The translations under genes and the position numbers were made by a program. 64,000 nt of DNA. It comes from Hymenochaete sp. R1 (taxonomy: Eukaryota > Basidiomycota > Agaricomycetes > Hymenochaetales > Hymenochaetaceae). Positions 1 to 11,999 of the stretch are shown here, one piece after another; within the stretch, counting starts at the first letter, position 1, and the number at the start of each line of letters is the position of its first letter. The notes beneath the pieces are model-generated. The model searched no databases and had not been told where the DNA came from. It saw nothing but the letters and a program-made list of their open reading frames with translations. The stretch is taken from positions 1 through 64,000 of the forward strand of contig JAFREE010000037.1 in NCBI GenBank assembly GCA_019400425.1. Direction: 5' to 3'.

Positions 1-363
1 GTGATTCTGTGCTCGAGCGGGGAAGATACGAGCAATCCGCGCGAAGTGCGCGCGACCTGACCTACTTTGACGCGTCGAGATCATTTTTTGTGGGTCCGGG
101 CTGTCCTTGTATGGTCATAGTCTAACGAGAAAAGGAAATAAATCACGTGCATAGCTTCGTCACAGAGCGTCACAGGAGGGGGGTCTGCACACTTGTTGTG
201 TCTTGCACCTTAATCATTTCCTTTGTTTGCGTCTATTTGCGACTAATATAGCAAATGGCCAACGCCGTTTCCGTGAAGACGAGTCTGCTCTCTCGACGAC
301 GACGACGACATATCACTACTTTTCGCATTTTCATCTACGCCTTCAGACCAAGAAACCTTTTTT
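1..363. promoter_or_regulatory. Upstream region of the first gene
   Basis: No coding signal was seen here. A CACGTG E-box lies at 144-149, about 215 bp before the first start codon of the RRM gene. The stretch just before the start is pyrimidine-rich with CG/GA repeats, which fits a fungal promoter and 5' leader. Confidence 0.4.
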
Positions 364-1485
364 ATGGCATCCTTACTCGATAGAATACAACCCGCGCATC
401 CTGGTGCTGGCCCTGTTCGGAACCGTGGAGGTCGACCATCGCCTACACCATATGTTCGTCCATTCGTCTCTGTCTTCCTCGCCTGAAGCTCAAACTCTGC
501 CTTGTTTGTTCTTTAAACGTGCCATTTCGTAACGATGCGTGGATTGACGTTCTATGGAAAATATGTCTGCACAACGAAAACGTCTCCGATGTTGTAGGAG
601 AGGCCAGGAAAACACTCCAAAGCAGAAACAGACACTGTATGGAAACACGACCGGTATAATGGCCCAGAGAAGAACCTGGGTTCTCGCATTGCCGAGTCAT
701 CCTCTCGTTCCGTTCTGGACACCTCGGGTGCGAACAGTACCCTCCGGACTGCCCTCGGCTTGGAGTCGCGGCGCTCGGTTGGAACGGACTTGAGCATCAA
801 AGGCGCGAGCTCAGCAGGTTCGAATGTCGTGCAAATTGAGAACTTGGCGAGTGGCACGACTGCTGCTGATGTAGAGGTATGTTACAGCTATCCAAGATAC
901 CAGTTTACGTCTTTTTTGAGGGAATTCATTAATACCGGAATTTTCTTGGATGCCTTTAGTCAATCTTCAAGACATGTGGGCCTATCCTCGAAGCACATGT
1001 GCATGGGCCGAAGAACGCAAGTAAAGTCACCGTTCGATTAAAGTTTAAGAGCAGCGAAGACGCCCAACAGGCGAAGCTCAACTACAACGGGAAGAAAGCG
1101 GACGGGAACGAGTTGAAGGTTTCCATTGTAGGGAGCGCGAGCACGACCCTGGGTGGAAGGTTCGGGAACGCGCAACCGTTAAATGGAGCTGTGGACATCT
1201 TACTACAAGACGAAGGAAGCTCTGGTGGATCGTGAGCGTCTTGTTTCTTCTCTTGTTCTCGGCGCTTACTGACGGACCTCTGACTCCGTTGGAAAATTGA
1301 TTAGGAAAATGCGATCGGACGAATTGTTATCTGATCCAAGGGCCCAAGTTCTTACTGTGCCCCCGGGCGTCAATCCAAAGGATTATGGAGGTACCGGAAG
1401 TTGGCAGGGACGTGGTCGTCGGAGGGGCGGGAAAGGCGGATCCCGGCGAGGGCGGGGCGCAGGAACGCCAATGATGATTGACTGA
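364..1485 (+). CDS. RRM-domain RNA-binding protein with Arg/Gly-rich tail
   Basis: Spliced model join(364..453,598..876,960..1231,1305..1485), 273 residues, with every junction phase-consistent. One RRM spans about residues 110-190. Its RNP2-like strand VVQIENL lies at the end of exon 2 and the helix IFKTCGPI starts exon 3; the RNP1-like strand VTVRLKF follows. The C-terminus after LLSDPRAQVLTVPPGVNPKDY is an RGRGRRRGG-type basic tail, as in mRNA export and packaging adaptors of the Yra1/ALYREF type. A similar short N-terminal motif (MASLLDRI) precedes a low-complexity linker. The RRM call is firm. The ALYREF-like role in nuclear mRNA handling is inferred from layout only. The first intron (454..597, GTTCGT donor) is the least certain junction. 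The start is the first in-frame ATG with a hydrophilic N-terminus. Confidence 0.75.
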
Positions 1486-1892
1486 ACGTCTTACCATGCA
1501 GTTTCTCTTCTCTATTTCCTTGGTTTTCTATAGTAAGCGTCTCTTCGTTTAGTTTTCAGTATATTCACTGACTTTTCGTTTGTGCAGAGACCGTTGTGTT
1601 GGCCGCCATGTGATCCCCGCGTTCCGTTCCGTTCCGAATTCGATATCATTATTAAAAAATGGCAATATCATTTTAAGCAATCATTTTTCTTGCATTTCAA
1701 AGCTTCTGCACCTCATTCCCTTGCTTCCTACTCTGGTGGAAGATAAGAATTGTCTTGAACGTTTAGAAAGCACATCGATCGATCAAGATGCTCAGGTGCC
1801 TAAAAATGGATTGAGAGTTGACCAATAGTCGAAGTTGCTAGACAGACAAATGTTGGCATCTTAAGTCGTAAGTACAATCGATTATCACCTAT
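1486..1892. other. 3' flank, no gene seen
   Basis: The 3' side of the RRM gene. Only short open frames with no recognisable motif were found, and the stretch is AT-rich, as expected for a 3' UTR and spacer. Confidence 0.4.
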
Positions 1893-2727
1893 CTACCGTT
1901 CAAAGTTAATAATTCTTATTTGTAAACCCCCATCCCCCGCTATGAAGTCGACAATCAAATATGGATGTGATAGCACGGTTCTTAAAAGCGAGTGGCGGCC
2001 AGAGTGGAACTCGCCTGTGAGCGAATGAACATTTGGCAAGTCTCGGACTCCTTCGTGATCTCCTTCATCCTTCGGAGTACGCATAGCGAGAGCTCCATTA
2101 TGACATGCGCTTCGCTTAAATACAACAGCATTGGCACGAGAAGGGCGTTGGTCAATCCTTCTTCATCTAATAATTCATTCCGCCAATGAAGCCAGTGGCA
2201 CGCTTTACTGTATGTACGTTTTCTTTACCTCAGTGATCTCGCTTGCAGCCTCGGCGTTACCACAAACAGATATTGACATTCTCCGAAGGTCCCAGGCAAT
2301 CTCGTGTTCTCGCCGTTGGCCAATGTCCAGCCAACCTGAAATCTGAAATTGAATCTGTTCGTCATTTACGTCGGGGGAATGACAAGGTCCCATCTCGCTT
2401 TCAACGATAAACGTCAACAACTTCAAAGTTTCCTTCAGGGCTTCACTAGAATTCCATCTCATTCGCGGGGTAAGGATGTGTATGACGATTATCCGTCGAA
2501 GATCAGCGGAGAAATTCAACGCATTTAAAGGACGATTTCACACCTCTCGCTTTTACTGTAGCGTGTATAAAGTGCGTGCCGGGAAAAGACGTAAAGAAGT
2601 AAAGAACAAGGTACACATACGTCTTCCCCGAGAAAACTCCCAAAGCACGACGTAGCTTTTCAAGCTTTGAATAATCAGGACTTAACCTGAGTGGCATGTT
2701 AAGGGTCGTGCAGTGATATTCAGGCAA
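1893..2727 (-). pseudogene. Decayed coding remnant, unknown family
   Basis: On the minus strand three open segments read as ordinary, non-repetitive protein. They are about 2727-2650 (starting MPLRLSPDYSKLEKL), 2519-2225 (a helical segment containing SSEALKETLKLLTF) and about 2190-1990 (WRNELLDEEG followed by LLVPMLLYLSEAH). The last two look like all-helical ARM-type repeats. I could not join the three with any GT-AG introns: the frames are offset and the only splice sites would give a stop or an intron of 10-24 nt. I therefore read it as a frameshifted relic. A real gene with unusual introns remains possible. The family is not recognised. Confidence 0.35.
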
Positions 2728-3299
2728 CGTGCAAAAGGGATTGGATGCGTTTACGGTGGACCTAGGCAGGCGTGTACTGTAGTAGATTATAGATGTTTGA
2801 TTGATCTGCTGATCAACTTGAATTCGGTTCGCTCATTCCGTCAAGACTCAATCAACTCAATAATATCGATTGTATTGGATTCGCAACCTCAAGGATGGCA
2901 ATGGTATGTACCTTCACCAAATACGACCAAGGGACTCTCATCGCTTGGAAGAATCTTGGGAGCCTAAGGTCTTTGGAGTGTTGTATTGAGACAATGAGAA
3001 TCGAATGTGTACACCAAGAAAAAGCAGAGACGACTTCGTCGATGGATTTTCTTTTAGACTCTAGCAACACAAAGCTGCTCATTTTCATTTAATTTCAGTC
3101 AGGTACGAGGTACATTTGTACAAACTGCAACAAACCAAAGTATACATTCTCTTTCGTACGGCATATAGAATAGTATAATATAACATAGCTGTGAACCGTT
3201 TCCTCCTAGAAAATGAATGGAATAGCACAATAATGATGAAGTCTACATCCTCGTGAAAGTCGTAAAGATAAATTTGAAATAACAAAATAATTGTAACGC
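2728..3299. other. Intergenic, AT-rich
   Basis: No coding signal on either strand beyond short chance frames. It lies downstream of the BRCT gene (minus strand) and upstream of the decayed minus-strand remnant. The part from about 3085 to 3300 is very AT-rich, fitting a 3' UTR for the BRCT gene. Confidence 0.4.
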
Positions 3300-6200
3300 T
3301 CAAGTGATTAAGAAACTCCGTCGTCTTGCCATTTCAAGAGGGTTAAAGCTTGATCCGCTACTCGGAAGTCGACCTTCTCCGTCGTCGGCTGGAAAATCAC
3401 GATGAGCGATCGTTCCTTGATTCCAAGACAGAGGCTTACAGTCAGATCCCATACAAGCTTTAGGCACTCCAGCCGACACAGAAGACTTGTTTAACGTGGA
3501 ACCACCGAGGAAAGCATCCATTGGCCCAGCGGCTGATGCTGTCGAAGCTGGCTTGTGCAAAATTGAACGACGGCGCTGGACGAGATACGGAGGTCAGTAA
3601 TCTACATAAAATGTAGTCAAACTGCATGAATACCTTCACGGTACCAGCAACATTCACGCCCTCTAAGTTGATCTGGAAGCGATCGAAATCTACGCAAGCA
3701 CGTTTCTCGACACATTCCACGACCCAGCCGATACCCACAACGTGCGGTCGAGGTTCGTCAAGTAGCCTATTCAAAGAACATAACGCATGAGCATACAAAC
3801 AGTCAACGCGCCTCTCATATAAAACTCACCGATACTTCGTTACTGTACTTGCTGATCCATTCTTATAGACAATGTGGGTGCAAGTTTGCCCAACACGAGT
3901 CAATACCTAATAAACTTAAATACGAAATATCGTAAATTTTAATATCCCTGAGCAACTCACTTTAGCACCAAGACCTCGCAGCATATCAACAAACAAGGCA
4001 CCAGCATCTTCTCCTTCCTCCGTCCGGACATCTACAAATATTGTACAATGGGCCAGGACATCGAGTGAACCGGGCATCTTTGAGCGACCCATTAGTCCCC
4101 GCTTGTTACTCTTGCTTGTTCCCACTTCGCTGTCTGACTCCACCAAGCGCTCTTTCGGGGTAATGCCAATTTGTCGTTCCTTGTGACCCAGAACATCCTC
4201 GCTTTCTGCTCTGTTATAACCGGACGTCAAAGACCGCATGGCGGCTGCCCGCACCGGCCTTGATCCTGTCGAACTTGACAGTGCCAACTTTCCCGCATTG
4301 GAAGGATGAGTTGATTCCGTATCGGATTGAGACGTTCGACCATCATCACTTGGAGTGGATTGAGGACTAGGTGTAGCCAAGGACTGAGCCAGGGCGGAGA
4401 AGGCCATGGATGCACGACGGGAAGCGTTCAATTTGCTTAATCGTTTCAGCTCCTTTCCATTGGCAGACGGCGTGCCATCCGAGGACGAAAGACTTGCATT
4501 TCCAACGTCGCTTTCACTCAACCCAGCCATCCCTCCCGTCCCACTGTTCGCACTTAACCTCTCTTCTTCCTCTACCATGTCGACCACACTGTCAGTAGCA
4601 CTATTCTGAATCCGAGTGCCTTTCACTGGACTTCCTTCGATCGTTTGAAGACTGGTCTTCTGACTCGCTCGAATCCGCGGTATAGGCCTGCCAAATATCC
4701 CTTTCCCTTTCGACCCAGAGCCGAACCCAAAACCAGATTTTGCACTTGGACCCAAGGAGGGTCTAGGAAGGGCACTGTCGCTAGGAGGATGCGGCACCTT
4801 GAAAATATCGTTGCTTGTAGATTTACCAGGAGCCGTGAATCCCGACCTACTTGCAGGTCGTGGACGGGATTCACTTCGTAAGGCCTCCAACGGAGGTAAA
4901 GACAACTCTCTATTGAAGCCAAGACTGGTCGCTGGGCGTATACGCTCTTTTTGCTCGCTGGATGGTACTGGCCTTGTTATGGGCTTGGAAGGTGGGGGCA
5001 TCGAAAGCTTTTCAAGAGCTGAACTGAGATTGTTCAATGTCCGCTGCGATCGAGCGGCGGCGGCTTTGTCGTTTACATCCGGTGGGTATAGGGAAAATGA
5101 AAACGGTTTGGCGTCGAGTTTCTTCGAGCCCGATAAGGGTATCTTAGAGGTAGGCGATGACAAGGAACTCCTGTTGGACGTTGTTTTGATGGGGGAAAGT
5201 GAGGTTGGCACGGTTAGCATAAATTTCTTACGCTTCTGTGCATTATTTGTGTTCGCAGGTTCGTTGATCTGAGGCTCGCCGGCGACTAGGGGCGGAGCGG
5301 GTTGCTCATCTCTGTGATCGTGCCCTTCCTTCTCGCTGCCCTTGGTAGGCCGTTTGTCGCCATCGGATGTCGCTTCGTTCCTCAGACGGCTGGGTATTTT
5401 GGGTGTCGCGGTACTCTTTCGAGGCTGCATAGCTTTTTGACGGAGAAGCTGGGCACGTGTGGTGCGCATACGAGGGGAAGAAGGCTGAGAAGAGAGGACG
5501 CCACAATTGTGCCTTAGTGTAGATGGACGCTTCGAATTTGAAGCGCCCGATCGAGCAGTGACAGACGTAGATGATACGTTCTTCTTTTGCCCTTTGGTTT
5601 TCTTGGTCTTTTTCTCCGGAGGCGTTTTTTCTCGAGATGATGACTGCTTTGTATTGGGAAGTGAGTTGGCCATCTCCCAAGTCGAGGTTGATGACGCGGG
5701 TAACGCTTGCGAGGGTTTCGTGAATGGTCCAATCGCCGTAGAGGCTCCATCGCTGTTCTCGCCTGCAGAAAGCCCTCCAGCCTCTCGCCTTTCTTGTGCC
5801 TTTATTTCACGCTCTTCTTCCTCATAGTCATATATGTCCTCGCCAGGTAGGGGGGTAAGTGGAGAGAACGAACAAAGCGGCCGAGAAGCGAGAATCTGAT
5901 GACGTGGGGTGACAGGTGGTTGCAAGGAGTTCGTAAAGCTTCGTTTGAGAGTCGTCGTTGGTTCCGTGCCGCGATTGACTTGAGCGGGATCGACAGCGTT
6001 TTTCTTTACAGGCATCGGAGCATCCTTCGCAGGCTCAGCGGACTGTGCAATATTCGTATCGGACTCAAGTCTGTCCAGCTTATTCAGCTGCGCAAGTTTG
6101 ATCATATATTAGTTTCTACTCAGTATAATCAGCCAGAGAACGTACTGATGGTGGCAGACTCTGAGAAGGGCCTGTTGAACCCGCCCCCAGCTCCTCAATT

Positions 6201-7129
6201 GGATTCACCATCGAGGTTTTCAAAGACGAGCCTTCGCTGGTGGAACGGAATTGGGCTTTAATTGGGGAAGTCGCTGTCCTGTTAAACTGAAGCGACGGTT
6301 TTCGAGGAGAAGGAGTTACAGTGCGCAAGTCGAGAGATGGCATTGCACGAAGTTGATCAATCGTTGGGGTTGCATAGTCGTCCGACCCGGATGTCACATT
6401 CAATACTTTGTTCAGTAACTTCGGAGTTACAAGATCGACCTTTCGAAAATCTGGACATTGAGATTGCGGAGTGCTAGACTCATCTTGTTGAGCTTTGCAA
6501 GCACTACGCTGGGAGCTCTTCGGCTTTGAGAAGAAAGACTCTAGCGTTCGTTGTCTAGATGTTTGTCCCTCCATGAGTTTTGGTCGTTTCGCCGACGTCA
6601 AAGGAGCCGGTGTATTCTCGTCCAAAGGATGAGCGCTTGACTCCGAAGCCGATTGAAGAGTCGCAGAGTTTTGTGCCTTGGAATCGTCCGGAGTCGAACT
6701 ATTATCTGTAACTTGTACTCTTTCCGATGAAGGGGACCGGGAGCGTTTCTGTGGTTTCATGGATGCATCACCTTCTACGCTTTTTTGCGCGGGTGGAGAG
6801 GGCAACCTCGGTTGCTGCTCCGAGCCATGGCCGACAACCACATCCCCATGCTCTCTTCCTTCATTAAGCTCGCCCTCAGTCGTCCGATTCTCTTCATGAC
6901 CCTCTAGATCAACAGTTGTATTCACCGATCCTTGACCTAATTTAGACGGTGGAGGAGGCGAATGTCGAGCATTCGCGCGACGTAACGCGTCGCGTGCATT
7001 CTTGAGAGGCGACCGTGCATATTCAATGTCAAACTCTGACAATGGTTGCTGACTTCGTGTGCGATGATGTCGTGGCCTCTGTGCATCTATAGTTGCGTTT
7101 GTATCATTGTTGAATGGGCCGCGACCCAT
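3300..7129 (-). CDS. BRCT-domain protein with PCNA-interacting (PIP) motif
   Basis: Spliced model complement(join(3300..3575,3634..3766,3830..3906,3961..6087,6146..7129)), 1198 residues, all phases consistent, introns of 54-63 nt. Most of the protein is disordered, Ser/Pro-rich and full of S/T-P sites. A single BRCT domain lies at about residues 1003-1090. It has the hydrophobic strand HCTIFVDVR, the GLGAKV turn, the THIVYK strand and the conserved Trp1077 in GIGWVVECV. Among BRCTs it most resembles the first BRCT of microcephalin/MCPH1 (recalled similarity). Residues 193-200 read QRTLESFF, a perfect QxxLxxFF PIP box followed by a basic stretch. Together these suggest a nuclear DNA replication or damage-response protein that docks on PCNA. 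The BRCT call is solid, the PIP box is a motif match, and the MCPH1 kinship is tentative. The start is the first ATG, with CACGTG at 7216-7221 about 90 bp upstream. Confidence 0.75.
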
Positions 7130-7404
7130 AGTATCGATAGTGTGATGGAAGAGGTTGTAAGGAAAGACGCGGTGTGGCTTGAGAGTGGATTGACAACAGT
7201 GGAACCTGATTGAAGCACGTGACGCGCGTCGACAAAAATTCTTATTTATTTTCTCGTCATTTCGTAATACGTAACATGCTCAGAGCTCGCATTGGTTTTG
7301 GTTTTAAAAAACCAATTTAAACGATCATTGATAGTTCCATAGCAGTACAATATACATGAATAAGTTAATAAGTAGGGTATTGCGAAGTAGAGATGCGCGA
7401 TTGT

Positions 7405-8238
7405 TTAAATTTTATACCAACCGCTCATCAACCATGCTTCATTATGTAGGGCAATAGCAGTGTCTAAATCTCCCTCAGAGCCTGGACCACCTCCATATGG
7501 CATCGAGTCATTGTGACGACGTTCTAAAGCAAACGCAACTTCGGTGAGCAACTTGCTGCATCCCTTGTGTACTGGCGGACATGCTAGGAAGGCTTCGCGG
7601 TGGTTGAGAATCGTCTCGAAAAGATTGAAGTCCCTATCCCATGATTGGGATGAACACGCAGTTTCGGCAGGTGTAGGAGCGTAGTGAGATCGCAGCAGTT
7701 GCATAAGTGCGCATGTCTGGATATCGACGTTAACAAGCTTGAGCTCTTGGGCAGGCGCAGAGGCATCTTTGACAGATCGAGGAGTCGTAGGCTCGTATAG
7801 CTTGAACTCCGGGTAACAGGCAGAGCTAGAACTTGTCTGCCCGTTACTGGGTCCATCCAAAGCCTCAGCCATCATGGCACCTTCGCATGGAGGTAGCGCT
7901 TGAGATTCGGTCGGCACGTGGGTCTACGAAGGGAAGCTTTAGCAGAGCTGAAAGAAAGATGAAAACAAATCGTTGGAGACGCACCTGATTGCCTACTTCA
8001 GGACTCCAGCCTTTGAGGCTAAGAGAACCAAACATCCTGCTTATCTCCGCATCAAAGACGCTGTCACTTGAGCGAGCCATCTCTCCCTGTGGTGGTGTAG
8101 GTGGTTGAGGATGCCGATACATATGAACCATAATGCAGAATGCAGATAAGTAACATTGCACAACACCCTAGTCACTTGACTAACCTCTTTCGCAAAGTCC
8201 ATCGAAATGGCGGATGCGGTTCGTTGAATTTGCAACAT
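7405..8238 (-). CDS. Hypothetical protein
   Basis: Model complement(join(7405..7923,7985..8086,8185..8238)), 224 residues, phases consistent. I do not recognise the family. The N-terminus (MLQIQRTASAISMDFAKE) and the segment FDAEISRMFGSLSLKGW look amphipathic. The middle is Ser-rich. The C-terminal 90 residues look folded and mostly helical, with Cys and Trp scattered (LLRSHYAPTPAETA, FETILNHREAFLACPP, HNEAWLMSGWYKI at the end). There is no signal peptide or membrane segment. Its upstream region carries a G13 run (8314-8326) and a TATA-like box near 8351. It is head-to-head with the PDAT gene, about 460 bp apart. Confidence 0.5.
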
Positions 8239-8699
8239 TTCTGAAGGCGAGACCAATGTATTAACGGCGAGATGAAGCTATGACAGAAAAGATTGTTGGG
8301 AGACAAGGGAGGAGGGGGGGGGGGGGCGTTCATGGGGCTCATCCGGAGCTTATATAGGGGACAGACATCCCCTCTGCCCTCTGCTATCGGATATCACACC
8401 ATGAGGCACCAATGCTGCACACACATGTCGCAAACTCTGTCCTAATTCACGTTTGAGAGTTCGATGAGCTAGCGTAGATGTGATCGCTGAACGAACGAAT
8501 GGGGTGAATGGTGGAAAAGGGAGAGGGAAGAATGTATCTGAGCCAGCCGCATTCAGCCTGCTCTCGTATTTACGTCAAAAGAGGAACGCCTTCAAGGGGC
8601 GCCAATCTTCTCTCTCACGTGAAAATTCTATGTCATGACGCGACGCGCGCCGAATGCTATGCTCACACTGACGTTTGACTTCCGCCCTCGCCACCCAAC
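8239..8699. promoter_or_regulatory. Divergent promoter region with G13 tract
   Basis: A 460-bp region between the minus-strand hypothetical gene and PDAT. It holds a G13 homopolymer at 8314-8326, a TATA-like stretch near 8351, and a CACGTG E-box at 8616-8621, 84 bp before the PDAT start. No coding signal. Confidence 0.45.
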
Positions 8700-11600
8700 A
8701 TGTCCTTGAGAAGAAGGCAGCCAGCAGCTACGGATACACTCGATACTTGCAGTAGAGACTCATCAACAGACTCGTTGATTGCAGATGAAGTCAAAGACAA
8801 GGCCACAAAGAGAGCCAGAGACCAGCTTAAGAAGGAAAGTACATTTACTAATACTCAAATCTTTGTTCCATAGTGTTTAATACATCACGCTCTCTTCAGG
8901 AGCGAGGCATATTTGCTTCCAGGCGATTTTTATTCCCCTTGGGAATTCTCAGTGAGTAACAAGGAGGCTTGTCGATCGCCAAACCTATCAGTTCTAATAA
9001 AGCGGATACAGTCGGTACAATTCTGGGCATTGGCTTCCTGGCACCGTCTTCAAACCCTTTGGAAATGCCAGCACAATTTGCGCTACTTCTAGACCAATCT
9101 CAGACGGACTTCAGCGCTTTCATCTCAAATGTCATGCCAAGCATGGATATAGATTTTGGGCGTTTCGAAACCGAATGGGCAGCTTTCAAGGCCCGTATAC
9201 CGGAGCCATGGAAGTTGAACAATGACGGTCGCGAATTCAAAGTGGGAGAACACGCGCGAGACCGAGGGCTTAAAGCAAAATATCCTGTCATAATCATACC
9301 TGGAGTGATATCTACTGGACTAGAGTGAGAATTCTGTCGACTTTCTCTCACTTAAGTCTGACTACACGGGTATTAGGTCATGGTCGACAACAGATGAATA
9401 CCTTGGATGGTTCAGAGAAAAAGTGTGGGGTGGTATAAAGTGGGCGTGTTTCATATAAACAGGAACGCTCGAAATTTCTGAAGTTGTTGCACAGTATGCT
9501 ATCTCAAGTGACTTTCAATCGTGATAAGTGGATAAATGCAATGATGCTTGACCCAGAGACTGGGCTTGACCCACCAGGTGTTAAAGTACGAGCTGCCCAA
9601 GGTACGTAGCATATGAAGCATCGCGCTTTACTTTCTCACACACCTATTTTCAAGGAATCGATGCAGCGTCTTCTTTTGTGCAAGGCTATTGGATTTGGTC
9701 CAAAATCGTAGAAAACTTGGCCGTAATTGGCTATGATACAAATAACCTCCTCCTAGCGGCATATGATTGGCGCTTGTCATATTGGAATCTGGAAGAAAGA
9801 GACGGCTATTTCTCTCGGCTCAAAGCAAGCATCGAGGAAATGAGGTAAGCAATAGACAACTGTTAATGAAGTACTTCTTGAAGTGTTCTTTTTTCTTGAG
9901 GAAACGACATAATGAGAAAGTAGTCTTAGCAGCACACTCCATGGGTAGCTCGGTGCGTGTCTTGACGAATTGAACATAGAAAGGTATCTAATAGAAAGTT
10001 CGATAGGTCGTTCTGGTAAAGTAGTGTGCACTGTCCATAGGCGAGACTTTGCTCATCACTTTCCAATAGTACTTGTGAGTGGGGAAGGACGCATCTTAGT
10101 CGATCACCTCATAATTCTATCAGCTTCAAGTGGGTCGAGTCTCCCGAATTCGGTGGAGGTGGCCCAACTTGGGTGGAAGTGAGCATTAATATCCTTCGTC
10201 CTTTAGATCTTCGGCTAATATTTAATTTATGACGGACAGGACCACATCGAATCTTTAGTTGCGATAGCGGGAACTCATCTTGTACGCATTCTCTTCCGGA
10301 ATTCGAACTTCGTATAACATTTGATCCTCTTTCACAGGGTGTGGTAAGCACAACTACGTCACTAACTAATTTATGGTGACATATTTTCGTAGCCAAAAGC
10401 CATGACTGCCTTCCTTTCGGGTGAAATGAAGGATACTGTTGAGTTAAACCCTACTGGAGCTTTCGGTCTGTCACCATCCACCGCGAACGAAATGTGTTGC
10501 TTATAGGTGAATATAGTACTGGAACGCTTTTTCTCGCGCAAAGAACGCGCGCGACTCTTTCGAAGTTGGGCAGGTAGTGCGAGCATGTGGATTAAGGTTA
10601 GTGATACCCAGCCTTCTTCTGTACCGAGTGCTAAACGCTTTCAGGGTGGCAATGCGATCTGGGGAAATCACACGCACGCTCCGGACGACCAACAAAACTG
10701 TTCGGTGACTCACGGTACATTCCTGTCCTTCCGTCCGTCGGAAGTGTTAGGTCAAAATGCAGATGATGCTAACAACAAAGGGAAAAGACTTACCTCTGAC
10801 GCCGCTAATCTGACATCGCAGGACGCAGAAACTTGGATCCTCGAACATACACCAACTTCTTTTCAGGTATACTTCTCATTATTTAAAGACGCGTATAATC
10901 AACTAACAATCATTTATATTTTATAGAAAATGATGGAATCAAACTATTCGTGTGGGATCGAGAGAGACGAGAAAAGGTTAAAAGAGAACGATAACGAGCC
11001 AAGAACGTGGAGTAACCCGCTCGAATCGAGACTACCTAACGCTCCGTCTATGAAGCTGTTCTGTATCTATGGGCATGGGAAAGAGACCGAGGTGACATAG
11101 TCTGTACTGTGTTTAAGTCATAGAGACTAACAAATCGTTCGCAGAGATCTTATTGGTGAGACAGACTGGGAAAGACTTGATATATCATTGCGTCAACAAA
11201 TCTGATAGGTATGCACGAGGCGAATATGAGCACGAGGACTCGGTCATGGACTCGGAGAAAGCTATTTGCATTGACCCATCAAATTGCACAAACCCACGGG
11301 CACCACTTGATCTTCCCCTTGCACGAAGGAACTGGATAGACAACGAGGTTACTGACGAGCGCGCGCTGCCAAAGGTGACAATGTGCAAGAGTCTTCTGTA
11401 ATGAGTAGAACTGAGTTCACTTGCAGGTCAAAAATGGAGTGAAACTTGGGGAAGGCGATGGAACGGTTAGCCTCTTGAGTCTCGGTGCCATGTGCGTCGA
11501 AGGGTGGAAACGCCCGCGCTGGAACCCGAGCGGGATGAAAGTCACCACAATTGAGGTGTGATCCAAATTATCGATTATTTGACGCAAGCTCTTTATCTAT

Positions 11601-11796
11601 TTTAAACCAGCTTCCACATAATCCATCACCTACGATCCCACGAGGAGGCGCCAATACGAGTGATCACGTCGATATCTTGGGTTCAACCGGGCTCAATGAG
11701 CTTTTAGTCAGAGTTGCTGCTGGTGACGGCGAAGACATCGAAGATTCCTTAGTCTCTAGCATCCGGGAATACGCCAAAAGGATGCAATGGGATTGA
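8700..11796 (+). CDS. LRO1: Phospholipid:diacylglycerol acyltransferase (PDAT)
   Basis: PDAT transfers an acyl chain from a phospholipid to diacylglycerol, making triacylglycerol in the ER. Exon 1 (8700-8838) gives a basic cytosolic tail. Exons 2-3 give one membrane anchor (about residues 65-83, RRFLFPLGILIG), then a lumenal LCAT-like alpha/beta hydrolase. Landmarks that match yeast Lro1: GVISTGLESW, MLDPETGLDPPGVKVRAAQG, GYWIWSKI, AYDWRLSYWNLEERD, nucleophile motif AHSMGS (Ala where yeast has Gly), SGEMKDTVELNP, EGDGTVSLLSLG (catalytic Asp) and EHVDILGS-type SDHVDILGS (catalytic His). About 20 exons, including ones of 9 (10007-10015), 5 (10070-10074), 6 (10338-10343) and 11 nt (11145-11155). 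Every splice closes in frame except around 9377-9510, where WGG and MLSQVTFNRDKW cannot be joined cleanly. That spot is either an odd junction or a frameshift. First intron 8839-8873 is only 35 nt. Confidence 0.88.
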
Positions 11797-11999
11797 GAGG
11801 CACTGTAAGATACGGCGGTATTTGCACACTCTTCTAACTTATTTGAAATTATAGACAAGACGATAATGTGGGCATAAGCAGTTGATTTACACGACCTTTC
11901 AGGCATTAATCTCATTTGAAGAAGGGAGTGAATAACACGAAAACAGATGACGCAGTGTTAATCAAGAGTCATTCTGTGCATATCCGAACGTACCAAGTA

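Noticed and set aside
4799..5272. 157-residue plus-strand ORF
   Set aside because: Fully antisense to the long BRCT-protein exon; mirrors its codon pattern.
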